Shown here: positions 1-5,400 of the stretch, piece after piece | Numbering within the stretch: position 1 is the first letter of the stretch | How the letters are laid out: each line of letters starts with the position of its first letter | DNA from: Kiritimatiellales bacterium | GTDB lineage: Bacteria; Verrucomicrobiota; Kiritimatiellia; Kiritimatiellales; Pontiellaceae | NCBI GenBank assembly: GCA_021734595.1 | Contig: JAIPIO010000256.1 | Coordinates: forward strand, 1-5,557 | Length of the DNA: 5,557 bases | Direction: 5' to 3' | Notes under the pieces: model-generated | Told to the model about the DNA's origin: nothing | The model's input: only the letters and a program-made list of their open reading frames with translations | Database searches by the model: none | Translations under genes and position numbers: made by a program

Positions 1-847
1 CACTGGACTGGGCGGCGGAACGGGCAGCGGCGCGTCGCCGGTAATTGCCCGGTTGGCGCGCGAAGCCGATACCCCGTTGCTCTGCCTGGCCACCCTGCCG
101 TTTGCCTTTGAAGGCAACGGCATCATGAAAAAAGCCACGGAGGGATTGAAGAAACTTCGGGCATATGCCGATGCCATTGTAAGGGTTCCCAACGAAATGT
201 TGCTGGGGCGCGATGAAGCGGACATCCCGGCGGAAGAGGCCTTTGCGCGCAGCCAGCGAATTGCCGCAGAAGCCGTTTTATCACTGTGGCGGCTGTTGGC
301 GCACACGGGTGTATACAGCCTCGATTTCGCCTGCATACACACGTTGCTGCGGCATTGCGACGGGTTCTGTCATTTTGCCGCAGTGGAAACCTCCGGCGCG
401 GAACGCGGCAAGGCCGCGGCGGACGAGGTGGCAAAACACCCGCTGTTGGACAAGGGAAAGGTGCTGAAAAAAGCAGCAGGGATTATCGTGGGTATCAGCG
501 GCGGTCAGGATCTGGCCATCGGTGAGGTGCAGGCGGTGATGGCCCGGTTGCAGGAGAAGCTTCCGGAGGAGGCTTGGACCCGTACAGGGGTTGCAATCGA
601 TTCCGATTTTGACGGCCGCCTGTCCGTCATCGTGCTTTCCGCGGAACATTGGAAAGAGCCGCTGATGGATGATGAGCGCGCGCAGCTCGGTTTTTCGTTC
701 GACAACAGGATCAGGCAGGAACAAGGCCAACTCCCGTTTGCGCCCACCAAAAAAGGTAGCTTCGACAATCTCGAACCCACCATCCACGACAACCAGGACC
801 TCGACGTCCCCACCTACATCCGCCGCAACATCAAGCTGCCGCGTTAG
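1..847 (+). CDS. ftsZ: FtsZ-family cell division GTPase, C-terminal part (5' end outside window)
   Basis: FtsZ is a tubulin-like GTPase that polymerises into the cytoplasmic division ring. The frame is already open at base 2 and begins inside the tubulin signature: GLGGGTGSGASPVIA, with the phosphate-binding glycine loop at 11-31. The N-terminal Rossmann part is therefore missing from the window, and the TTG at 53 is not a real start. After it come the LPFAFEG strand, VRVPNEMLL (compare IPNDRLL), helix H7, the T7 loop, and the C-terminal domain with SGGQDLAIGEV (compare TGGPDL). A short linker leads to DLDVPTYIRR at about 797-826, the conserved C-terminal peptide that binds FtsA/ZipA-type partners. 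Oddities: the T7 loop reads SLDFAC where most FtsZ have NxDFAD, and the guanine-contacting Asn of H7 appears to be Gln (FARSQRIA). The family call is secure. Whether this is the housekeeping FtsZ or a paralogue is less sure; the intact tail favours a divergent main FtsZ. Confidence 0.93.
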   Translation, partial: TGLGGGTGSGASPVIARLAREADTPLLCLATLPFAFEGNGIMKKATEGLKKLRAYADAIVRVPNEMLLGRDEADIPAEEAFARSQRIAAEAVLSLWRLLAHTGVYSLDFACIHTLLRHCDGFCHFAAVETSGAERGKAAADEVAKHPLLDKGKVLKKAAGIIVGISGGQDLAIGEVQAVMARLQEKLPEEAWTRTGVAIDSDFDGRLSVIVLSAEHWKEPLMDDERAQLGFSFDNRIRQEQGQLPFAPTKKGSFDNLEPTIHDNQDLDVPTYIRRNIKLPR

Positions 848-852
848 CGCGG
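839..852. terminator. Small hairpin at the convergent ftsZ / hydrolase junction, possible weak bidirectional terminator
   Basis: A perfect 5-bp GC stem (CCGCG / CGCGG) with a TTAG loop overlaps the ftsZ stop codon and lies in the 11-bp gap between two tail-to-tail genes. The symmetry would allow it to act on both strands. No T-tract follows on either side, so it does not look like a standard intrinsic terminator. The position is the main support. Confidence 0.2.
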
Positions 853-858
853 GCCGTC

Positions 859-1485
859 CTAATGCGGCATCATGAAGAAGTTGTTTGCTTTTTCATAGCC
901 AATGGTGGAACCGGGCCCGTGACCGGGCCAGATGCGGACCTCGTCCGGAAAGGTTTTCAGGAATTTAAGCGAGTCGGCCAGCTGGCGTCCATTGCCGCCG
1001 GGCAAGTCGGTGCGCCCGCAGGAGCCCTTGAACAGGGTGTCGCCGGTGAACATGTTTCCTGACTCCGGAAAATAGAGACAGACGGAGCCGGGCGTGTGGC
1101 CGGGTGTTTCCAGACATTGGAAACTAAGATCCGCAAATTTCCAATCCTTGGAACTTTCGAGCGCGATGTTTCCAATGGCTGGAACTTGCGGGACGGGGTA
1201 GAAGGGGGCCAACTGGTTGGTTTCGTTGAACGCCCATTGCCAGTCGATCGAGTGCATGGCGATAGGGGCGGGGTGCAGGCGGTGCAGCACGGCCAGCGCG
1301 TTGATGTGGTCGGTGTGGGCATGGGTGCAGAGATGGGCGGCAACAGTCAATCCCTCCGCTTTGATTGTCGCCGCGATTCCATCGGCTCCGAAGCCCGCAT
1401 CGATGACCAGCGCCTGTTTCTGTTCACCCCATACGATGTAGCAGTTGACTGCAAATTCTCCGGTAACGACGGTTTTAATATTCAT
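859..1485 (-). CDS. Metallo-beta-lactamase-fold hydrolase, glyoxalase II / YcbL-like (208 aa)
   Basis: This is a cytoplasmic binuclear metal hydrolase; the family includes glyoxalase II and YcbL-type thioesterases, but the substrate cannot be told from sequence. The ligand set is complete: H55-A-H57-T-D59-H60, H130 in TPGHTPGS, bridging D149 in FTGDTLF, and H189 in WPGHGPGS. GRTDLPGG (157-164) is also typical. The length of 208 fits the short YcbL-type enzymes, which lack the C-terminal glutathione-binding helices of classical glyoxalase II. There is no signal peptide. The ATG lies 14 bp after the gspM stop with no Shine-Dalgarno sequence visible, so it is probably cotranscribed with the gsp genes. 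It occupies the place where gspN can follow gspM, but it is not related to GspN. Residues about 101-127 are encoded by three regularly spaced palindromes (see the repeat entry), yet the protein stays collinear with the family through the H130 motif. Confidence 0.9.
   Translation of the reverse strand: MNIKTVVTGEFAVNCYIVWGEQKQALVIDAGFGADGIAATIKAEGLTVAAHLCTHAHTDHINALAVLHRLHPAPIAMHSIDWQWAFNETNQLAPFYPVPQVPAIGNIALESSKDWKFADLSFQCLETPGHTPGSVCLYFPESGNMFTGDTLFKGSCGRTDLPGGNGRQLADSLKFLKTFPDEVRIWPGHGPGSTIGYEKANNFFMMPH
1106..1185. repeat. Array of three TTCCA-N5-TGGAA palindromes at 31-bp spacing, inside the hydrolase gene
   Basis: Copy 1 is at 1106-1124 (GTTTCCA-gacat-TGGAAAC, perfect 7-bp arms). Copy 2 is at 1139-1153 (TTCCAA-tcc-TTGGAA, 6-bp arms). 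Copy 3 is at 1170-1184 (TTCCA-atggc-TGGAA). The centres fall at 1115, 1146 and 1177, exactly 31 bp apart. Because 31 is not a multiple of 3, the hydrolase frame reads the copies in three different phases, as SFQCLET, SSKDWKF and VPAIGNI. The shared sequence therefore cannot come from a protein repeat. It may be a palindromic repeat family that has colonised the gene, or phased protein-binding sites. From memory, similar clusters occur in PVC-group genomes; this is unverified. Confidence 0.65.
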
Positions 1486-1499
1486 GGCAAGGCGGGGGG

Positions 1500-2051
1500 T
1501 TATTTCGCTTCCGGGGTCGGGGCGGCGGAACGCATGTAGGCGCAGTGAATGACCATGTTGCCTTTGAGCGTCGGGTTGCCTTTCCCCTGCGGGGCAACAT
1601 TAAGCGAGCGGACATCGAAGCGGGCGCCTTGTTCCTGCAGATCGGCGAGGAAAAACACGATGGCCTCCAGCGTACCCTGCCAGGTGCAGTTGATGCCCAT
1701 TTCAAAAAGATCGCCGATCTGTTTTTCGGGATAGGGCTGGGTACGTGTTATATCCAAGCCGTGCTTTGAGGAAATCTGCTTGATGATCTTGAGCAGATCA
1801 GGGGCGACGGAGTGGTCGCCGCTGGCAAACACGGCCAGACCATTCTGAAGGGTATCGAGTTCCGTTTTCCAGGAATCGCTCATCTTGATCGCCTGCTGGT
1901 GCATCCGGACCTGCCGGTCGATTTGCGCAATCTCACCTTTCATGCCTTTCCATTGTTCCACCCGGTTGGAAACGATATACCAGGTGAAGCCGATCAGGAT
2001 GACGGTGAGCGTCATCAGTGCCAACCCCATTTCGCGTTTAGAGATTTTCAC
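1500..2051 (-). CDS. gspM: Type II secretion system protein GspM (PilO-like inner-membrane platform protein)
   Basis: GspM is a bitopic inner-membrane protein that partners GspL and links the cytoplasmic ATPase assembly to the periplasmic pseudopilus machinery. The 183-aa product has a short basic cytoplasmic tail (MKISKRE), one membrane span at about residues 9-27, a coiled-coil-like stretch (about 30-70) and a small alpha/beta periplasmic domain, the usual PilO/GspM plan and length. Sequence similarity within this family is low, so the call rests on architecture and on the position directly after gspL. The start is a GTG whose first bases overlap the gspL stop (GTGA). A strong AGGAGG lies 7 nt upstream, which fixes the start and implies translational coupling. 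The C-terminus (APTPEAK) is low complexity. Confidence 0.82.
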   Translation of the reverse strand: MKISKREMGLALMTLTVILIGFTWYIVSNRVEQWKGMKGEIAQIDRQVRMHQQAIKMSDSWKTELDTLQNGLAVFASGDHSVAPDLLKIIKQISSKHGLDITRTQPYPEKQIGDLFEMGINCTWQGTLEAIVFFLADLQEQGARFDVRSLNVAPQGKGNPTLKGNMVIHCAYMRSAAPTPEAK

Positions 2052-3418
2052 TGCTGCTCCTCCTCTTCCGGCAGATCGAGCGTCAGGGAATAGACCGAGC
2101 GCCGGATGTTCTTAGTGGTTTTGGTGCTGACCGACTGGTCTTTGAGCCGCTTGAAAATCGATGAAGTGCTGAGCGTGCCAAAAAAATCATAGACTATGTC
2201 ATCGCTGGCGGAGGTGCCCCGCAACGTCAGGCCTTTGCCCTTCTTGTAGTTGAACGAAACAAAATCAATGTCCCCGGCCGGCAGCATCCGGGTCACTTCC
2301 CGCAGGCATTCGAGGGCGGAGGCGGAGCGATCGGAATACTGATTGAGCGCTTTCATCTTTTCGCGGTTTTCCAGCGCTACTCGGGCCGGCTCCGCAATGG
2401 CATCCGCACGGGATTGCGCCCGCGAAAGGTTCATGTTCCTGTATTGGTAGATGCCGACAAAGCTGAACAGCACCAGCAGCCATAAAGCAGCAATGGCAGA
2501 GAACGAGATTATAAACAGGCGACGCAGCTTCTTGGTCTTCTCGTGTTCGATCCATTCGTTCGGAATCAGTTCAATGCGTTGGGTACCCAGTAGACAGGCC
2601 CGGTTGGCAATACCTTCGGAGAGCGGCGGCAGTTCCGCAAGATCGCCGATGGTGACCGGCATGGCGCATTTTTCCGCCAGTGACTGGCGGAAGTCCGCCG
2701 GAACTGTCGCGAAAGACCAATAGCCAATGGATGCCGCTACGGCACCGCCAAACTCCGTTTCCACCGAGGTGAGGGAGTATTCAATCTCGTAGGCCAGTTC
2801 ATCCACCAAAACCGCTCCCTCCGGCCTTTCCAGCGTCCGGAAATTCATGGGGATGCCCGATTCGGTTATGATCAGCGTGAAATCGATTCCATCATCGATG
2901 AGAAAAACCGAACAGCCTTCCATGGGCAGGTATTCTTTCGATTTCAAGAGCTCCAGCCAGCCCAGCACCCGCGCGTCCATACTGTGGATATTGACACCTG
3001 CTTTTTTAAACTCGTCACCGATCTCGTCGATACGGAAGCGCTGGGCACCGGCCAGCAACACCGTAGAGGTTTTATCCGTTTGACGCAGGACTTCGTGTGC
3101 CAGGGTCAGTTGGTCGACGGGGAAGGGGGATATCTTGTCGCCCTGAAGCGCAATCATATCCGCGAGCTCCGCTTTTTCGGTAGCCGGCAGTTCCATTACC
3201 CGTAAAAGGAGTTGTGAGGAAGGGATCGGGATAACGACTTCCCCCTTCATTTTTTCGAGCAACTCTGCCGGAAGCTCGGCAATGGATGCTTCATCCGGCA
3301 ACGTCAGTGACATGGAGTCCTGCTGCACGATTTCGATGCCATCCTGCCTGTTCCGCAGGATGGTCCATTCAATCCCATCCACCGTCCGGTTGACTGCTGT
3401 TAAAAGTTGTTCTCGCAT
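2048..3418 (-). CDS. gspL: Type II secretion system protein GspL (PilM-PilN type fusion)
   Basis: GspL recruits the secretion ATPase GspE to the inner membrane and pairs with GspM. The 456-aa product has a cytoplasmic actin-like/PilM-type domain over residues about 1-285. Its core includes VVIPIPSSQLLLRVMELP (61-78), the following helix with KISPFP (95-100), and FLIDDGIDFTLIITESG (172-188), which resembles the phosphate-loop strand pair of PilM/actin folds. RIELIPNEW (281-289) resembles the start of PilN. One membrane span covers about 300-323, then a helical and a small alpha/beta periplasmic domain follow. I chose the ATG at 3418 (MREQLL), 2 bp after the gspK stop. An upstream in-frame ATG at 3487 would add 23 residues overlapping gspK that do not look like this family. 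The only purine-rich stretch upstream, AGAGGGG, is 14 nt away, so coupling to gspK translation is likely. Confidence 0.88.
   Translation of the reverse strand: MREQLLTAVNRTVDGIEWTILRNRQDGIEIVQQDSMSLTLPDEASIAELPAELLEKMKGEVVIPIPSSQLLLRVMELPATEKAELADMIALQGDKISPFPVDQLTLAHEVLRQTDKTSTVLLAGAQRFRIDEIGDEFKKAGVNIHSMDARVLGWLELLKSKEYLPMEGCSVFLIDDGIDFTLIITESGIPMNFRTLERPEGAVLVDELAYEIEYSLTSVETEFGGAVAASIGYWSFATVPADFRQSLAEKCAMPVTIGDLAELPPLSEGIANRACLLGTQRIELIPNEWIEHEKTKKLRRLFIISFSAIAALWLLVLFSFVGIYQYRNMNLSRAQSRADAIAEPARVALENREKMKALNQYSDRSASALECLREVTRMLPAGDIDFVSFNYKKGKGLTLRGTSASDDIVYDFFGTLSTSSIFKRLKDQSVSTKTTKNIRRSVYSLTLDLPEEEEQQ
2057..2064 (-). promoter_or_regulatory. Shine-Dalgarno sequence of gspM, AGGAGG within the gspL 3' end
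   Basis: On the - strand AGGAGGAG lies in the last codons of gspL (those encoding its Glu-rich tail EEEEQQ), with 7 nt between AGGAGG and the GTG start of gspM. It is the only clearly strong ribosome binding site in the gsp run and it supports the non-ATG start. Confidence 0.75.
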
Positions 3419-3420
3419 AA

Positions 3421-4431
3421 TTAATAAACCGGCCCCTCTTCCCAAAACATGGGCACCGCACTTTTTTCCTTCAGTAAAAAGATACATGAAACACGGTATT
3501 GGATGCCCGATATTTCGCCTATAGAAGTTACTTTAACAAACTCAGTTTGCAACTTAAAACCTCCACCATCAACTCCGGCTTCATTCAAATTTTTAAAGCC
3601 GTCGTCCAATGTGCCCTCTTCGCCGTCGAGTCCTTTGCGTCTTTCCATTATGTCCTCCAGCATCCAGTCATCGAACTCGGTCAGACTGAGAAATACATTG
3701 GTGTCGGCGCTGTTAAGATTCACTTTTCCGTCACCCCAAACCGTGAGCAGCTCCGCAATGCCATAAATGGCATCACCCTCATCGTCCTGCGGTTTTCCAT
3801 AAAGAATGTCCTCTCCCCAGCCCTTGACCAGCAGCAGCTCTTCCACACTGTCCAGCGGCCCGTTCTTGCATTCATAGCCCTGATCCTCATAGAAGGGATC
3901 GTCGGATTCCGCGCCGTTAAGCTTATGCAGGTCGCCCTCGTCCTTCCAGTCCTCGAGGCAGTCGATCATTTCATCCCAGTCGGTATTGGGCACGCCGGCC
4001 ATTTCAAAGATATCCAGCCAGTCGTTGCGGGTCATGAGATTTGCATTGCGCTTGCTCTCCTCCGCTTCAATGCTGATGGTGAATTTGCCGTCGCCGAATT
4101 CCTGTGAAAGGTTGTGCACCGCAAGTCCGCGCTTGATGTAGAGCGCGGCCTGCATGAACCCGTCATTCTCATCTTCGGGCAGGTCTTCAATTTCCAGTTC
4201 CTTGGCAAACTGCCGCTGGTCCAGAAGCGCTTTGGCGTATTCCACTCCCGAAAGGGCCAGCGCCTCGGCCTGGAATTTTTTGCGCTGATGGGAAACCAGC
4301 ATAGATTCAAGCTTCATCTCAAACGCAAAGGAGCCGGTGATCAGCGAGAGGATAATCAGCACCCACAGCGACACCAGCAGCGCCGCGCCACGCTTGTTTT
4401 CATTTACTAAAACTGAATTTGATATTTTCAT
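3421..4431 (-). CDS. gspK: Type II secretion minor pseudopilin GspK
   Basis: GspK is the largest minor pseudopilin and caps the pseudopilus tip in a complex with GspI and GspJ. The 336-aa product starts with a 15-residue basic leader ending KRG, cut by prepilin peptidase before AALLVSLWVLIILSL (16-30), the hydrophobic N-terminal helix. Position +5 of the mature protein is Val, not Glu; absence of Glu5 is characteristic of GspK. Family landmarks include the acidic region around DCLEDWKDEGD (157-167), LNGAE (171-175), then KNGPLDSVEELLLVKG (189-204, compare NGPFDSVEELL) and KVNLNSA (236-242, compare KINLNTA). The Asp-rich stretches fit the calcium binding known in GspK. The ATG at 4431 puts the leader at a normal length, but no Shine-Dalgarno sequence is visible. 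The same frame remains open upstream through the 21-bp repeat, with a GTG at 4587 that would add 52 residues. Confidence 0.92.
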   Translation of the reverse strand: MKISNSVLVNENKRGAALLVSLWVLIILSLITGSFAFEMKLESMLVSHQRKKFQAEALALSGVEYAKALLDQRQFAKELEIEDLPEDENDGFMQAALYIKRGLAVHNLSQEFGDGKFTISIEAEESKRNANLMTRNDWLDIFEMAGVPNTDWDEMIDCLEDWKDEGDLHKLNGAESDDPFYEDQGYECKNGPLDSVEELLLVKGWGEDILYGKPQDDEGDAIYGIAELLTVWGDGKVNLNSADTNVFLSLTEFDDWMLEDIMERRKGLDGEEGTLDDGFKNLNEAGVDGGGFKLQTEFVKVTSIGEISGIQYRVSCIFLLKEKSAVPMFWEEGPVY

Positions 4432-4469
4432 TCTGTCTAATTTGTTGTCACGGCAGCGGAGGAGCTCCA

Positions 4470-4583
4470 CCACCTCTGCCGCCGCCTGTTCCACCTCTGC
4501 CGCCGCCTGTTCCACCTCTGCCACCGCCTGTTCCACCTCTGCCACCGCCTGTTCCACCTCTGCCACCGCCTGTTCCACCTGTT
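4470..4583. repeat. 21-bp tandem repeat (minisatellite), five full copies plus a 9-bp partial, between gspJ and gspK
   Basis: Five adjacent 21-bp units start at 4470, 4491, 4512, 4533 and 4554. A degenerate partial follows at 4575-4583. The units are identical except for one base: copies 1-2 have GCCGCC where copies 3-5 have GCCACC. The array fills most of the 161-bp gap between the gspJ stop and the gspK ATG. On the - strand the gspK frame reads it as the heptad EQAVAEV (V is A in the two copies nearest gspK) with no stop. Copy number could vary without breaking the frame because the unit is 7 codons. On the + strand the same DNA reads as Pro-rich low complexity. There are no spacers between units, so it is not a CRISPR. 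Confidence 0.93.
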
Positions 4584-4592
4584 CCACTACTG

Positions 4593-5396
4593 CTAACGCT
4601 GCTGGTTTTTTTTCACAATGGTTGGATTTGAGAGACGCTCCTTTACGGATGCGGCAACCGGGATTTCCAGGATGCGCGTAAAAACCACAGCGTCATCGTC
4701 TTCGTCCGCCGGTGCGGCGTAAAGGGAAATTTCGATGCGGTCCGGCACGGAATTGCTCGTTTCATATTCCTCTTCCCACAACTCTTCTTCGGCGTTGTAG
4801 ATGCGGCATTCGAGCCCCTGGATGCCGCGCGACACCAGCCATTCCTCTGCTTCGTAATCCTCCTCGTCAGCCAGTTGCGGGCGCGCCGAAGCAAACAGGC
4901 CGTCTTCACCGTCATCCGTCTGGTCGATAAAAAGCGTAATCCGGTGCGAGCCGTGTTGGAAAGGGGACGCCATGGGCATGAATGCCGGGCTGGCCGTGAC
5001 CCATGAAATTCTATCCGCCGGGTAGGTTGAACCGTTTTTTTCCAGCTGAAACCCATAGCTTTTTTTAGCGTCGTTAAAATAGACAGTCGAGCGCAACGCA
5101 CCGACCAGGTGTTCCATGGCGAAATCGCCGTGCTGAATGCTTTCCGCCACTTCGGTGCCCCGCCGCCAGCCCCGGATCGTTGCGCTGAGTGCCTGGAAGG
5201 CAATCGACAGGGCAATAATCAGGACCACCAGCGCCACGACGATTTCCAGCAGCGTGAAACCGGGAGAGAATGGATGATTGGATTCATGTATGGTTGGAGA
5301 ATTGCCGACACAGGAAGGCACGGGGTGGTTCCCGCGTTCTCGTTTCAAGAAAAATGTTTTCCAGTAATCCATTACTCCTACACTCCAATAATCCAT
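4593..5396 (-). CDS. gspJ: Type II secretion minor pseudopilin GspJ, with an abnormal repeat-derived N-terminus
   Basis: GspJ is a minor pseudopilin that joins GspI and GspK in the pseudopilus tip complex. With the start at 5396 the product is 267 aa. The prepilin peptidase site is G46|FTLLE, with Glu at +5, followed by the hydrophobic helix VVALVVLIIALSIAFQAL. After this come SATIRGWRRGTEV and a beta-rich acidic C-terminal domain (DRISWVTASPAF, GLECRIYNAEEELWEEE, PDRIEISLYA) typical of GspJ. The leader is 46 residues; these proteins usually have about 5-15. It coincides with an inverted-repeat element covering codons 1-43, leaving only SPG as native leader. The true start is uncertain: ATG 5396 (4 bp after the gspI stop, no clear Shine-Dalgarno), ATG 5372 (AGGAG only 2 nt upstream), TTG 5348 (giving MKRERG) and GTG 5321 are all in frame. 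An ATG at 5462 would overlap gspI and is unlikely. Confidence 0.85.
   Translation of the reverse strand: MDYWSVGVMDYWKTFFLKRERGNHPVPSCVGNSPTIHESNHPFSPGFTLLEIVVALVVLIIALSIAFQALSATIRGWRRGTEVAESIQHGDFAMEHLVGALRSTVYFNDAKKSYGFQLEKNGSTYPADRISWVTASPAFMPMASPFQHGSHRITLFIDQTDDGEDGLFASARPQLADEEDYEAEEWLVSRGIQGLECRIYNAEEELWEEEYETSNSVPDRIEISLYAAPADEDDDAVVFTRILEIPVAASVKERLSNPTIVKKNQQR
4605..4613 (-). other. A8 run containing the heptamer A-AAA-AAC near the gspJ 3' end, possible -1 slippage site
   Basis: On the - strand eight A bases (4613-4606) are followed by C. In the gspJ frame the codons are AAA AAA AAC, so the last A plus the next two codons form A-AAA-AAC, phased as the X-XXY-YYZ slippery pattern. 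After a -1 shift the frame continues CCA GCA GCG and stays open past the gspJ stop (4593-4595), through the tandem repeat and into gspK. The function is untested, and an A-run of this length can arise by chance. Confidence 0.3.
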
Positions 5397-5399
5397 TCT
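5267..5399. repeat. 133-bp element with 16-bp terminal inverted repeats at the gspI-gspJ junction
   Basis: The left end 5267-5282 reads AGAATGGATGATTGGA on the + strand. The right end 5384-5399 reads AGAATGGATTATTGGA on the - strand, a match of 15 of 16. Inside each end GGA triplets recur every 8 bp: on the - strand at 5394, 5386, 5378, 5370 and 5362, and on the + strand at 5272, 5280 and 5296, with GTA at 5288. The element begins 1 bp after the gspI stop codon and ends 3 codons before the GspJ cleavage site. No transposase and no clear target duplication are visible. It could be a small non-autonomous or REP-like repeat. Confidence 0.65.
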
Positions 5400-5400
5400 T

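Noticed and set aside
281..787. 168-codon open frame on the - strand
   Set aside because: It is antisense to ftsZ and has no recognisable features.
1096..1539. 147-codon open frame on the + strand
   Set aside because: It is antisense to the MBL hydrolase and the gspM end; its product is not recognisable and its N-terminal part merely translates the palindromic array.
1956..1971. A further TTCCA...TGGAA palindrome within gspM
   Set aside because: Its spacer is 6 bp instead of 5 and it is isolated, with no 31-bp partner, so I treat it as coincidence.
3418..3487. Longer GspL beginning at an ATG at 3487
   Set aside because: The extra 23 residues overlap the gspK 3' end out of frame and do not resemble GspL; the ATG at 3418 lies 2 bp after the gspK stop.
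3499..4107. 202-codon open frame on the + strand
   Set aside because: It lies wholly antisense to gspK, which has clear family motifs throughout; no recognisable domain and no ribosome binding site support.
4470..4583. CRISPR array
   Set aside because: The units are contiguous with no unique spacers and sit between operon genes; this is a tandem repeat.
4419..4631. Pro-rich protein (PPLPPPV repeats) on the + strand
   Set aside because: It is a translation of the 21-bp minisatellite on the wrong strand; low complexity alone is not evidence for a gene.
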